The notes: generated from the sequence alone by a model not told the origin. Positions 24,512 to 33,936 are shown, numbered from the stretch's first letter. The stretch is DNA of 39,169 nucleotides from Sulfobacillus harzensis (GCF_012933365.1 NZ_JABBVZ010000034.1:1-39169); one strand, 5' to 3'. Translations and numbers: made by a program.

Positions 24512-25456
24512 CTAGTGATACGAAATGCGCGGGTCGATGAACGCATACGCCAGTTCCACAACGAGATTCACGATGATGACCAGAAATGCCATAGCCAGCA
24601 CACAGCCTTGGACAACGGGGTAATCCTTGTTGAAAATGCCGGTAACCAGCAGATTCCCCATTCCTGGGATGGAAAAGATATTCTCGATAATCACCACGCC
24701 GCCCATCAACAAACCGAGCTGGGTGCCCACAAATGTCACCATCGGGATCAACGCATTCTTGAATGTCCATTTCCAAATGATTCGCCGTTCCGTCGATCCG
24801 ACCATGCGCATGGTGCGAATATAGTCACTTTGCGCCACCGATCGCACCTCAGTGCGGAGAATCCGCATCAGCGGGCTCATCATGCCAATCGCCAGCGTGA
24901 GTCCGGGAACAAAGTAGGCGAGAGGGTTGATCCAAACCGAGGTTCCGGTATGGGTGACGCCGGTGATCTGAAGCCAATGCAATCGATACGTGAAAATATA
25001 GATAAAAAGCAGCGCGATGACGAAGCCTGGGAGCACCACGCCAATCGTCGCCAGATAGAGGGAGATGCGATCCCACAGGCGCCCATGGTAGAAGCCGGCG
25101 AAGAGTCCCGCCGGGACACCGATGATGAGCGCGATGAGCAGGGCGACCAACGACAATTCGATGGTTCGCGGAAGACTTTGCAGGATGAGGTGCAACACCG
25201 GCTCTTGATAAATCATTGATGTGCCCAAGTTGCCCTGGACCAGTTGCCCAAGCCAGTCGAGATACTGCTGCCATACCGGCAGATTTAAGTGAAGCTGCTG
25301 ATCCAACATCTTCACATCGCTCGGACTGGCTTGGACCCCTAGGATAACCACGGCAGGGTTGCCTGGTACGAGATGCACCAGGCTGAAGACAATGGTCGCA
25401 ACCAGAAATGCTGTCGGTATACTTAAGAGCAACCGACGAATAAAATACTGAACCAT
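24512..25456 (-). CDS. ABC transporter permease, DppB/OppB type
   Basis: A 314-aa permease starting MVQYFIRRLLLSIPTAFLVA, as DppB proteins do. It has the periplasmic LGVQASPSDVKMLDQQL-like loop after the first helix, several further helices and the EAA loop (YIRTMRMVGSTERRIIWKWT then FKNALIP). It forms the heterodimeric channel with the DppC-type protein. It lies 23 bp after the binding-protein gene, in one transcription unit. Confidence 0.93.
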   Translation of the reverse strand: MVQYFIRRLLLSIPTAFLVATIVFSLVHLVPGNPAVVILGVQASPSDVKMLDQQLHLNLPVWQQYLDWLGQLVQGNLGTSMIYQEPVLHLILQSLPRTIELSLVALLIALIIGVPAGLFAGFYHGRLWDRISLYLATIGVVLPGFVIALLFIYIFTYRLHWLQITGVTHTGTSVWINPLAYFVPGLTLAIGMMSPLMRILRTEVRSVAQSDYIRTMRMVGSTERRIIWKWTFKNALIPMVTFVGTQLGLLMGGVVIIENIFSIPGMGNLLVTGIFNKDYPVVQGCVLAMAFLVIIVNLVVELAYAFIDPRISYH

Positions 25457-25479
25457 GCCTTCATCCTCCCGAAAAGCTG

Positions 25480-27039
25480 TTATTGCGCGACCGACACCCG
25501 CCCGAGATACATGTACTCCGTCGGGTATACCGTGAATCCCTGCACGTTGTTGCTGACGCCCATCAGAATCGCCGGGTTATTGAACACCACAATCGGCAGA
25601 TCACGGTTCATCAACTGCGCCACTTGCTGGTAATCCTGTGCCCGTTGCGCCCGGTGCGGGGTAGCCAATGCCGCGTTGAGCAAACGGTTCACGGTCGGGT
25701 CATTGTATCCGTTTTTGACCACGTCGGCACTCGACTCGTCAAAGATGTAGGTCGAGCTATTGGGATCCAAGGAGCCGCTCATGTTGACGAAGTCCGCCTG
25801 GTAATTGCCCGAATTGAGATTGGTCAAATAGGTCGACGTGTCCAGCAGCTGGATTTTCATGTGAATCCCGACCTTCGCCAACTGCGATTGCAGGATCTGG
25901 GTTAGCTGGATGTACTTGTTGGTGTTTTGCGCCTGCACGGTGAACGAGAAGCCGCTCGGGTTGCCCGCCGCTTGCAATTCCTTCTTGGCTTGCGAAGGGC
26001 TGTAGGGCGTCTTCAGCGACGCGTCATAGGCCCATGAGGATGGCGAGAACTGACTGTTGGCAATGGCGCCTGTCCCGTCAAAGACCAGCTTCCGAATCAC
26101 CGCTTTGTTGACCGCGTACTGGATGGCGCGACGATTGTGGACGTTGCTCAACGGCCCCGAGGTGGTGTTGATGTTCATGCCGAACCATCCCAGCCCCGCC
26201 ACTTTGGCAACGTGGGCGGTGGATGACTGCACCTGGCTCAACTGACTCGGGTCCAGAACATCTGCAATCTGGACCTGCCCATTGTCGAGGGCATCCACCA
26301 GCGTGCTGGCGGAGAGGATGGGGTCAAAGACCACCTTGCTTACCTTCGGCTCCCCGGCCTTGAAATAGTGGGGATTGCGCACCAATGTGATGGCTCCATT
26401 GGGAACCCAGCTCTTGAAGATGAACGGTCCCGCTCCCACCGGATGCGTGCCATACGACTTGCCCTCTTTTTGAATGGCGGTGGGCGACGCAATCATACCC
26501 ACCGGTCCCGTCAAGTTGTCCTTGAACGGGGCGAAGGCGGTCTTGAACGTCACCGTGAGCTGATATGGGTTATTCACGGTAATGCTCTGGATGGGTCCCA
26601 GGTTGCTCGCCTCTGGCGATGCCGTAGCGGGATTCAGGATCCGTTCCCAGTTGTACTTGACAGCGGCCGCGTTAAAGGGCGTGCCGTCCGAGAACCTGAT
26701 GCCCTTCTTGAGCGTGATGACATAGGTCAAGCCATTGGAACTCACGGAGATGTTCGTCGCCATGTCCGGCACGATGGTGCCCGACGGGGTGATTTGAAAC
26801 AGCGATCCGTAGATGTTCTGCATGATTTGCAGATCGAGAGCGGTATGCGACAGTGCGGGATCGAGCGTTTCCGCCGTGGTATAGGTGCCCACCGTCAAGG
26901 TGCCGGATTTCGCGGAGGCCGTGGTCGCACCACTGGTGTTCCCCGTAGACCCGTTTGCTGACGATGTGGCGCCACAGCCGGCTAGGACACTCGCGGCCAA
27001 CAAGCTAATGATGCCGGCGGTCCATGCTTTCTTGATCAT
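25480..27039 (-). CDS. Solute-binding lipoprotein, family 5 (DppA/OppA type)
   Basis: A 519-aa extracellular binding protein of ABC-import type. The signal peptide MIKKAWTAGIISLLAASVLA ends in a lipobox, LAGC, so Cys22 would be lipidated and anchored outside the membrane. SBP_bac_5 features include TAETLDPALSHTALDLQIMQ near the N terminus and LKKGIRFSDGTPFNAAAVKY. The ATG at 27039 is chosen because AAGGAGG lies just before it; a longer start would include that site. It should capture the substrate for the DppB/DppC-type pair; the class binds peptides, nickel or oligosaccharides. The gene neighbours suggest a sugar conjugate. Confidence 0.92.
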   Translation of the reverse strand: MIKKAWTAGIISLLAASVLAGCGATSSANGSTGNTSGATTASAKSGTLTVGTYTTAETLDPALSHTALDLQIMQNIYGSLFQITPSGTIVPDMATNISVSSNGLTYVITLKKGIRFSDGTPFNAAAVKYNWERILNPATASPEASNLGPIQSITVNNPYQLTVTFKTAFAPFKDNLTGPVGMIASPTAIQKEGKSYGTHPVGAGPFIFKSWVPNGAITLVRNPHYFKAGEPKVSKVVFDPILSASTLVDALDNGQVQIADVLDPSQLSQVQSSTAHVAKVAGLGWFGMNINTTSGPLSNVHNRRAIQYAVNKAVIRKLVFDGTGAIANSQFSPSSWAYDASLKTPYSPSQAKKELQAAGNPSGFSFTVQAQNTNKYIQLTQILQSQLAKVGIHMKIQLLDTSTYLTNLNSGNYQADFVNMSGSLDPNSSTYIFDESSADVVKNGYNDPTVNRLLNAALATPHRAQRAQDYQQVAQLMNRDLPIVVFNNPAILMGVSNNVQGFTVYPTEYMYLGRVSVAQ

Positions 27040-27070
27040 GCCTATTTCCTCCTTCAATGTGACAGGCTAA

Positions 27071-28447
27071 TTAACTAACCCAACGCGGCGCTTCGGGCAG
27101 CTGGCTGCGTTGCCTGACAATCTGCCAGGCTTTTTCCTGGTCGCCGTCCAGAATCGGATGTTGAGCTAATGCCACTGCCGAATCGTCGATGCGGCGCGAA
27201 TTGGCGGCCTTTACCGTCGCCAGTTCAAACTGCTTAGTCTCTTTAATCAACGCCAAGCACCACGGTGCCACACGAGATGTCAAAGGAACCGGCTTAATCT
27301 TCTGATGCTCCACCTCACACGCACACTCAATGACGGCATCGGCCCCAATCTCTGGCAATAGGCCGTGGGAGGGGACATTAATGACCGTGCGGCTGCGCTG
27401 CTCGCCCATCAATCCTTCCATTAAGCGAATGGCGATTCCCTCATAACCCTCGCTGTTGAACAGACTGTCCGGATTGAGGCCACGGGGAAAGGCACTCCCC
27501 GTCTCATTGGCCAAATAGGAATTCGAACGACCCGTAATCACTTGACCGTAAAGCCGCCATGCCTCGTCGATGGCCCCTTGGGCCACCAATTGCTGCAATT
27601 CCGGGAAGAAGCTCTGCATGCTTGCCTGGATAATCTCCCCACGGCTCGGACGGTCCTGCGTCCGCAACACCACCTCCCTTGCATGTAGATAGAAGTACAC
27701 ATACTCCGTCGGCAAACTGGCAAACCGCTGAATTTCTTCTGCCGTAAAGAAGCTGAGCGGCCGGATGGCCTGAAGAACTTGGGGCAGCTCATTCAGAAGC
27801 TTTGGGAGCATGTCCACGCCTTGATGCGTAATTTTCGTGAACCATCCCAAATGGTTGAGCCCGGCCACCTCCACCTCCAGGGCATCGGTTGTGACGCCAA
27901 GGTATTCCGCGATCTCCATCTGCAGATGGTACGGCGTATCGCACACCCCAACGAACCGGGAATCCCCCGCCTGATGGACCGCCTCCGTCACAATGCCGGC
28001 CGGATTGGTGAAGTTGATAATCCACGCGTCGGGCGCTATCTCCCGAATGCGCTGAACGTAATCAAGCGTCACCGGAATGCTGCGAAGGGCCATAAAGAAC
28101 CCGCCGGGTCCCACCGTCTCTTGGCCGAGCACGCCACTGTCCAAAGCACACCGCTCATCCAACGCCCGAGCGGCCTCGCCCCCGATGCGATAGGTCAGGA
28201 AGACGAAGTCGGCCCCCGCCACCGCCTCAGGCAAGGAACGACGGGGATTAAACACCAAGGCGCTCCCCATCTTCGCTGCCACGTGGCGGGACACGGCCAA
28301 GAGTGCCTCCATCCGGGAAAAATCCGGGTCATAAAGGTCAATCTGGCGCACGTTCAGCTCCGCCGCATGCCGAATCAGTCCATAGACCAACCGCGGGGTC
28401 CGAAAGGCGCCGCCGCCGATGATTGTGAGTTTCAACCCGCCTGTCAT
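27071..28447 (-). CDS. Glycoside hydrolase family 4, 6-phospho-beta-glucosidase-like
   Basis: A 458-aa NAD- and metal-dependent glycosidase. The N-terminal Rossmann motif is LTIIGGGAFRTPRLVYGL (about residues 6-23). TNPAGIVTEA and FVGVCDTPYH supply the conserved Asn and metal-ligand Cys (about 150-180), and VAGLNHLGWF supplies the conserved His. These fit GH4, whose members oxidise C3 of the sugar and cleave by elimination, mostly on 6-phosphoglycosides. The subgroup is not certain (6-phospho-beta-glucosidase, alpha-glucosidase or glucuronidase-like). The start overlaps the kinase stop as ATGA. With the kinase upstream, a phosphorylated imported glycoside is a reasonable substrate. Confidence 0.88.
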   Translation of the reverse strand: MTGGLKLTIIGGGAFRTPRLVYGLIRHAAELNVRQIDLYDPDFSRMEALLAVSRHVAAKMGSALVFNPRRSLPEAVAGADFVFLTYRIGGEAARALDERCALDSGVLGQETVGPGGFFMALRSIPVTLDYVQRIREIAPDAWIINFTNPAGIVTEAVHQAGDSRFVGVCDTPYHLQMEIAEYLGVTTDALEVEVAGLNHLGWFTKITHQGVDMLPKLLNELPQVLQAIRPLSFFTAEEIQRFASLPTEYVYFYLHAREVVLRTQDRPSRGEIIQASMQSFFPELQQLVAQGAIDEAWRLYGQVITGRSNSYLANETGSAFPRGLNPDSLFNSEGYEGIAIRLMEGLMGEQRSRTVINVPSHGLLPEIGADAVIECACEVEHQKIKPVPLTSRVAPWCLALIKETKQFELATVKAANSRRIDDSAVALAQHPILDGDQEKAWQIVRQRSQLPEAPRWVS

Positions 28448-29355
28448 TTGGCTCCCTCCCGCAACCCCAAGTGTGCTGTGACATCATTCCAATTGGGCGC
28501 CCCCGTGCTCCCACCAACCTTGCGAACCGCTTGGGCTGCGGCCCACGTGGCCGCGGATAGACGATCACGCAAATCCAGGGCTCGCAGCGCGCACGCCAAG
28601 TACGTTGCGGCAAACACATCACCGGCGCCGGTCGCATCCACCATGATGGCCGGCTCGGCGGGAACCTCAATGAACTCTCCGTCCACCAAGGCAGCCACTC
28701 CCTCAGCGCCCCGCGTGACCACGACCTCGGGCACGGCCTCTCCTAAAATGCCCAGCGCCCGAACAAAATCGGTTTCGCCGGTGACCAAGAGCGCCTCCGG
28801 AACATTGCAGAACAGGTAGCGCGCATAGGGAAACAATTGCTTCAAGGACGGCGACACCAGGAACTCGGGATGCCAGGAGAGGGACAACGCCACCGGCACC
28901 GAATGGGCAAAAGCTGCCGCGGCCACAGATCGCGCGTGCGGGTGTCGGGCCGACAACAGCACCAAATCGCAACCGTCCTGCAACTGCGATTCCACCCGCT
29001 CCGTGGGGTCTGTCAGGGGATGGGTGTAGGACACAATCCCCCGGTCTCCGCTCCAGTTGAGAGCCACGGCAATATTGGTGCGGTCAGAGCGAAAAACCGC
29101 GTCAGTCGAAAGACCCTCGCGCTGCAGTCGCGACACGAGCGTCGCGCCCAACTCGTCCTCACCGATATCCGTTACCAACTGGGTGGAAATGCCGAGCCGA
29201 TTGAGCACGATGGCGCTAATGGCATAGCCGCCCGGGGCCCACGACGCATTGCCGACATGCACTTCTTCGCCGGCCGCGGGCAGTCGGGACATTTCCGACA
29301 TCACAATATCGACGAAGGTCGGCCCCACCACCAAAGCTCCCGGATTACGACTCAT
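28444..29355 (-). CDS. PfkB/ribokinase-family carbohydrate kinase
   Basis: A 303-aa sugar kinase. The N-terminal APGGYAISAIVLNRLG matches the PfkB family's GG...N/S-A substrate loop, VVTRGAEGV precedes the nucleotide site, and VDATGAGDVFAATYL is PfkB signature 2 with the catalytic Asp. It should transfer phosphate from ATP to a sugar or sugar-like hydroxyl; the exact substrate cannot be read. It overlaps the amidohydrolase gene by 11 bp and the GH4 gene by 4 bp, so these are tightly coupled. The kinase may make the phosphorylated substrate or process the product of the GH4 enzyme. Confidence 0.9.
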   Translation of the reverse strand: MSRNPGALVVGPTFVDIVMSEMSRLPAAGEEVHVGNASWAPGGYAISAIVLNRLGISTQLVTDIGEDELGATLVSRLQREGLSTDAVFRSDRTNIAVALNWSGDRGIVSYTHPLTDPTERVESQLQDGCDLVLLSARHPHARSVAAAAFAHSVPVALSLSWHPEFLVSPSLKQLFPYARYLFCNVPEALLVTGETDFVRALGILGEAVPEVVVTRGAEGVAALVDGEFIEVPAEPAIMVDATGAGDVFAATYLACALRALDLRDRLSAATWAAAQAVRKVGGSTGAPNWNDVTAHLGLREGAK

Positions 29356-30283
29356 GGTTTGCTACACCCCCGGGATGTAGGATCCGCCATGCGTTGTCGT
29401 AGAGAATCTTTTGCAGGTCAGCGTCCGGCATCCCGTTGTAGCGGGCTGCGCGGATCAGGTCTTGGACATAGCGAACCGCAAATCCACGGGGAAAGTAGCT
29501 AGAGTCCGAACCAAAGATAATGCGGTCTGGACCGAAGGTTTCGTAAGCCTTTTGCAGCAGACTTTCCAACGTCAGCGGATAGGGCATCCAGCGGATCCAT
29601 TGGTTGGATCCGGAGGTGTCGACATGCACATTTTCATGGGCCCATCCCAACTGCAGCAAGTCGCCCCAATATCCCGCACCAAAATGCGGAATCACAATGG
29701 GAATCTCCGGGAAGGCGCGAGCTACGGGATCCACGGTGAGCGGGCTCATGCGCGGATGGTAAACGATACCGCCGCCTCCCCCTAAAACCCCGAAGTGAAT
29801 CAAGAGGGGCACCCGGTGTTTGGCCAGCAATTCCCAGATGGGCCAATAGGCCGGGTCGTCAAAGGGACGCTCAAGTTGCGGGCCGAACATCTTAAAGCCG
29901 CTGAGCTTCAGATCTTCGATGTCATGGGTAATTTTTTGCAAGGCGTCGGGATCGTCCGGGCTGATGTGCGAAAAAGAAAAGATGCGTCCCGGATTGTTCG
30001 CTTGGGCTGCCGCCATGAACTCAGACCCCGCCCCGGTGACGAAGACCACCCCTTCTAAGTTATAGCGTTTGATTTCGCCGAGCCACCGCTCGAGGACCAC
30101 CGGCGGTTCCGGAACTTCCGGCTCAGGCGTCGGAAAATCCCACGCTTCCATCATCCAACGATATTGCCGTTGCCCATATGTAAGCTCACTGTCCGGCGCG
30201 CCCGATGCACGCTCAGTACGGCGGTTGCTCCGAACCGCAAAGTGAATATGAAAGTCGAGAATCCGCCACGACTTTTTCGGCAT
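29345..30283 (-). CDS. Metal-dependent amidohydrolase (amidohydro_2, TIM-barrel)
   Basis: A 312-aa hydrolase of the amidohydrolase superfamily. The metal site is indicated by ILDFHIHF near the N terminus (HxH), His in VPLLIHFGV, His in IVIPHFGAGYW and Asp in IIFGSDSSYFP. This is the order seen in amidohydro_2 proteins related to decarboxylases and lactonases. The reaction could be lactone hydrolysis, deacylation or decarboxylation; the sequence does not decide. It starts 11 bp after the regulator gene and overlaps the kinase start, so it belongs to the same operon and probably handles a non-sugar part or a lactone of the imported compound (inference). Confidence 0.85.
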   Translation of the reverse strand: MPKKSWRILDFHIHFAVRSNRRTERASGAPDSELTYGQRQYRWMMEAWDFPTPEPEVPEPPVVLERWLGEIKRYNLEGVVFVTGAGSEFMAAAQANNPGRIFSFSHISPDDPDALQKITHDIEDLKLSGFKMFGPQLERPFDDPAYWPIWELLAKHRVPLLIHFGVLGGGGGIVYHPRMSPLTVDPVARAFPEIPIVIPHFGAGYWGDLLQLGWAHENVHVDTSGSNQWIRWMPYPLTLESLLQKAYETFGPDRIIFGSDSSYFPRGFAVRYVQDLIRAARYNGMPDADLQKILYDNAWRILHPGGVANHES

Positions 30284-30294
30284 TGCAAGGCCCC

Positions 30295-30966
30295 CTACAA
30301 GATGTTTTTGGTTTCGCGGAGTTGTTGACGAAGTTTGGAAAGCAGCGAATCCCTCAAATGCCGCAAATGGACCGTCATGTGGGCTCGCGCTAACGGGGCA
30401 TCGTGATGCCGGACCGCCAAGATGATGGCCTCATGTTCATGCGCGATGGACCGCATCAACTCGTCATCCAGTTGCGTGTAATTCAACGCGCGAGCTGTCT
30501 GGTCGAGTAGCACCTCCAGCGAGGACGCCATGCGCGGCTTGGCAACTCGGGCATAGAGGGTACGGTGAAACTCAATTTCCGCGGTAATCGCCGGCATCTC
30601 CTCAGACTGCCCGGCGGGAACCGTCATATCGGGCAATGCCGCCACCGTCTGAATCAGGTCATCCTCGATAAGCGTCCGGAACTGGAACACCTCAATGATG
30701 TCCTGCAGCTCAATGGGTGAAATAACGTATCCGATCCGGCTATAGGGCTTGACCATGCCCACGAAGGTCAAATATTGCAGCGCCTCTCGAACCGGCGTTT
30801 TGCTGACACCGAGTTCTTCGGCAAGTATTTTTTCTTGCACCACATCTCCCGGTCGCCACGCGCCCTGCACCAGGCGGCGTCGACATTCAGCGAGCACCTC
30901 ATCCCGGGATAGCGAACGAACGCGTTCCCCATCGAATCGGTTGGCCATCCAGCTCTGACCTTTCAT
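30295..30966 (-). CDS. GntR-family regulator with FCD-type ligand domain
   Basis: A 223-aa transcription factor. The N-terminal winged helix shows the GntR hallmark (GAWRPGDVVQEKILAEELGV then SKTPVREALQYL, about residues 34-67). The C-terminal helical domain has FQFRTLIEDDLI, EFHRTLY and HEHEAIILAVRHHD, with His and Asp residues placed as in metal/acid-binding FCD domains. The second ATG (30948) has AAAGG before it and may be the true start. It is the first gene of the catabolic operon, so it is probably autoregulated and induced by an acid or sugar acid from the pathway. Confidence 0.88.
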   Translation of the reverse strand: MKGQSWMANRFDGERVRSLSRDEVLAECRRRLVQGAWRPGDVVQEKILAEELGVSKTPVREALQYLTFVGMVKPYSRIGYVISPIELQDIIEVFQFRTLIEDDLIQTVAALPDMTVPAGQSEEMPAITAEIEFHRTLYARVAKPRMASSLEVLLDQTARALNYTQLDDELMRSIAHEHEAIILAVRHHDAPLARAHMTVHLRHLRDSLLSKLRQQLRETKNIL

Positions 30967-30989
30967 GGATATATTTAAGATATTGCGAT

Positions 30990-31017
30990 CTTATACTATG
31001 GATGCATTGTCTGTCAA
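30990..31017 (-). promoter_or_regulatory. Sigma-70-type promoter of the catabolic operon
   Basis: On the minus strand TTGACA (31012-31017), a 16-bp spacer and TATAAG (30990-30995) precede the regulator gene. AAGAT...ATCTT (30977-30992) overlaps the -10 side as a small inverted repeat and may be an operator. The rest of 31018-31248 shows no further gene. Confidence 0.65.
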
Positions 31018-31248
31018 ATATATTGATTTCTTTATTCTTTAACGAATTAGAACAGTATCGACCAGAAATTTGGTCCGTGAAGGCTCGCCGGACGGCGATC
31101 CCGCCCGCTTCCACCTGCTGACGCGCCATTCTCCGACAGGCCTCGCCACTTATTGCCATTCACGGAATTCGTTTCTCCCGACGCTTCCCTTCCGTTGCCC
31201 ATTTTCCTAGAATGGTCATAATATCTTCCTCAATGAGAAAGGGACAAC

Positions 31249-32223
31249 ATGGTTGAACTAGACGCCGTCCATGGACGGGAGCGGCCCACGCCGAAACGGC
31301 GCCGCACCTTTTGGTGGGGCCTCTTAGCGTTGGGTTTGGTTACTGCCATTTGGGGCTACAGCAACGTGGTGATTCGTGAACTGGAATTGAGCCTGCCCCC
31401 GGCCGCCTTTTTGCTTTTGCGCTACGGACTGGTCGGTGTCTTCGCGTTGCCGTGGGTATTGAGGGGACCGCGCATTCATGCCAAGGCCTGGGCAGGCGGA
31501 CTGGCCACGGGCGTATTTCTTGCCGGCACCACCTTGACGCAAGCCATCGCCATGCGCTCCATCTCGGTGGATAGCGTCGCCTTCATTACTGCCGTCTATG
31601 TGGTCCTTACTCCGTTAGCCATGGCGCTTTGGCAGCACCACCGCCCTCACCGTATCGTCATCGCCGCCACCTGGGCGAGTCTCCTCGGGGTGGCCTTGCT
31701 TATCGGCCATGTGGATGTCACAGCGGCGGTCGGCACGCTCTGGGCATTGGCTGCGGCGATCTTCGCCACCGTCCAGATTATTGGCACCGCCGAGGTCTCG
31801 CGGGTGATGACCACCCTTCAGCTGGCAGTCATTGAAGCGCTCGGCGCCGCGATTACCCTGGCCATCTATCTGGCCGTTACCGGCCAGTTGACGCATCACC
31901 TATTTATCGGCCTTGCGCTCCATCTTTCCGGACCCGTCATCTGGCGGCTCGGCTATTTGGCCGTCTTGGGCACGCTGGTTGCCGGGTGGCTTCAGGTTTG
32001 GGGACAACGGCGCCTCACGGCCACCGAGGCGGCCTTGGTCTTCAATCTGGAACCCGTCTGGACCGCCGTCTTCTCCTGGCTGGTATTGAGCCAGTTTCTT
32101 CTCTGGCTGCAGCTTCTCGGGGCCGGTCTCATCTTAGCCAGCCTCATGGCACTGTCCTTTACGGCAGAAGACGCCGCGGATTTAGAGATCCTTGACCCCA
32201 AACCGCCATACCGCGAGCATTAG
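31249..32223 (+). CDS. EamA/DMT-family membrane transporter
   Basis: A 324-aa protein with about ten hydrophobic segments in two EamA halves. The first half starts FWWGLLALGLVTAIWGYSNV and contains LPPAAFLLLRYGLVG; the second half includes ATEAALVFNLEPVWTAVFSWL, the family's typical late motif. Proteins of this drug/metabolite family export amino acids, nucleotide-related metabolites or other small compounds; the substrate cannot be told. AAAGGG lies before the ATG. It is transcribed away from the catabolic operon and its 3' end overlaps the convergent ABC permease gene by 42 bp. Confidence 0.9.
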   Translation: MVELDAVHGRERPTPKRRRTFWWGLLALGLVTAIWGYSNVVIRELELSLPPAAFLLLRYGLVGVFALPWVLRGPRIHAKAWAGGLATGVFLAGTTLTQAIAMRSISVDSVAFITAVYVVLTPLAMALWQHHRPHRIVIAATWASLLGVALLIGHVDVTAAVGTLWALAAAIFATVQIIGTAEVSRVMTTLQLAVIEALGAAITLAIYLAVTGQLTHHLFIGLALHLSGPVIWRLGYLAVLGTLVAGWLQVWGQRRLTATEAALVFNLEPVWTAVFSWLVLSQFLLWLQLLGAGLILASLMALSFTAEDAADLEILDPKPPYREH

Positions 32224-33015
32224 CATGCCGGCGGTATAGACGAGGGCGTAGAGCACCATGCCCTCCCCGGGTGGGTGCACGGCGCCAAAAGGCCCGAGCA
32301 GCGTGTCCGCGCCAGGAAACACGTGGTTGCCCATAATTTGAAACAGCGCCCGCCGGTACAGGGCATCCGTCGGCATGAGAAGGCTGGTAATCCAGCCAAT
32401 CACGGAGAAGGCCGGCGCCGGGTTGGTGAGAGCGCCCAACTGCTGGAGCGATCCTCCCAGGAAAGCAATGAGGACAGCGGAGGATACCACGATGCCGTTG
32501 GTCATGGTGGCCGCTAGGATGGACCCCAAAATGGTCACCGTCCCGACCAAGAGCCCTTCCAACAGGAAGTCCCCATACGCGGCCAATAAGCTCCCAAAGG
32601 CGCCCGCCACACCGCCAAACTGCGCTTGATCAATCAGCACCACGCCCCAAAACAGGAGCGAGGCATAGACCAGGGTCACCAGGGACAACCCCATCCACTT
32701 CCCCAGCACAATTGCCGAGCGGTGAATGGGCCGCGGCACGACCGCCAAGATGGTGCCATCGTCAATTTCTGCGGAAATGCTGGCCACGAAAATCAACACG
32801 GCGAAGAGCGCAATCATGACGTAGCTGGCAAAGAGCCCAAGAAAGAGATAGGTTAGAGCGGCAATGGAGCGAGCGCCCGGCACGTCGGGCGGAAGGCCGA
32901 CCCATTTGAGAAACAGAAAAAAGAGCAACAAAAAAAGACCGGTAAGCCCCCCGGCCGCCACCAACAAGCGCTTGCGAAGCGTTTCTTTCAGGCTGTAGCG
33001 CGCGACAACCCCCAT
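32182..33015 (-). CDS. ABC exporter permease (ABC-2-like)
   Basis: A 277-aa membrane protein with an N-terminal amphipathic start (MGVVARYSLKETLRKRLLVA) and about six hydrophobic segments, the pattern of NosY/ABC-2-type permeases. The segment SAEIDDGTILAVVPRPIHRSA is characteristic of the family. It directly follows the ATPase gene and would form the membrane part of one transporter. The substrate is unknown; the sigma/anti-sigma context suggests a role in envelope stress or antimicrobial export (inference). Confidence 0.85.
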   Translation of the reverse strand: MGVVARYSLKETLRKRLLVAAGGLTGLFLLLFFLFLKWVGLPPDVPGARSIAALTYLFLGLFASYVMIALFAVLIFVASISAEIDDGTILAVVPRPIHRSAIVLGKWMGLSLVTLVYASLLFWGVVLIDQAQFGGVAGAFGSLLAAYGDFLLEGLLVGTVTILGSILAATMTNGIVVSSAVLIAFLGGSLQQLGALTNPAPAFSVIGWITSLLMPTDALYRRALFQIMGNHVFPGADTLLGPFGAVHPPGEGMVLYALVYTAGMLMLAVWRFGVKDL

Positions 33016-33936
33016 CTAGCGCCCATCCTTTCCAATCCGTTGCAAAAACCATTCCTCCAACGAGGAATGCTCCGGGGCCACTTCGTAAAGCTTAACACCG
33101 CGTGCAACGAGATCCGCCACCACTTGGGGCAATCCCTCCCGGACGATCTGCAACGCCATCACGGCTTCGCCCGGACGTTCACCCCATTGTATCACGGCCC
33201 CCGGATTTTTTGCTTGGATTTCGGCGGCACTCGCTTCCGTCAATCCCCCAAGATTGAGCTGGTATCCTCGTACCGTTCCATAAATGGCGTCCTGCAGCGA
33301 CCCTTGATAAAGGATGATCCCTTTGTCAATCAGCGCCACGGCGTTGGAGAGCCTCTCCACATCGGAAAGCAGGTGGCTGTTCAAAAAAATGGTGACTCCG
33401 GCTTGGCGGAGTTCGTTCAATATTTGACTTACCTCATAGCGCCCCACCGGATCTAATGCCGACGTGGGTTCATCCAGAAAGATGATCTCGGGATTTCCCA
33501 CCATGGCCACCGCCAATCCCAGCCGTTGCTGAAGCCCCTTGGAAAATCCCCGCACTCGGTCATGACCCCGATCTTTAAGGCCAACTTTTTCCAGCAGCTG
33601 TGCACGCTCTTCGGCGTCCACCGCCACCTTCAGAAGACGTTGATGATAGGTGAGCACTTCGTCAGCCGTAAGCCAGGGCGGAAAGCGGAAGAGCTCCGGC
33701 AAATAGCCGATGTGGCGGCGGGCAGCCAACTCGCGAAAAGAAAAGCCGAAAACCCGAGCGCTTCCTGCGCTCGGGTTGACGAGGCCCACCAGCATTTTCA
33801 CCAACGTGCTCTTTCCGGCTCCGTTCGGTCCTAAAAGCCCAAATATCTGGCCTTGATCCACCGAGAGGTTCACATTCTCAACCGCGGTTCGGCGGCCGTA
33901 ATGCTTGCTCAAGCCGAGCGTTTGAATCGCCTTCAT
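33016..33936 (-). CDS. ABC transporter ATPase subunit
   Basis: A 306-aa ATP-binding subunit. Walker A is GLLGPNGAGKSTLVKML (about residues 34-50), the ABC signature region is VRGFSKGLQQRLGLAVAM, Walker B is IIFLDEPTSALDP, and the switch His is in LNSHLLSDVE. A C-terminal extension of about 90 residues resembles that of ABC-2 exporters. The start overlaps the anti-sigma gene's stop as ATGA, and it abuts the permease gene, so the four-gene unit is cotranscribed. Confidence 0.94.
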   Translation of the reverse strand: MKAIQTLGLSKHYGRRTAVENVNLSVDQGQIFGLLGPNGAGKSTLVKMLVGLVNPSAGSARVFGFSFRELAARRHIGYLPELFRFPPWLTADEVLTYHQRLLKVAVDAEERAQLLEKVGLKDRGHDRVRGFSKGLQQRLGLAVAMVGNPEIIFLDEPTSALDPVGRYEVSQILNELRQAGVTIFLNSHLLSDVERLSNAVALIDKGIILYQGSLQDAIYGTVRGYQLNLGGLTEASAAEIQAKNPGAVIQWGERPGEAVMALQIVREGLPQVVADLVARGVKLYEVAPEHSSLEEWFLQRIGKDGR

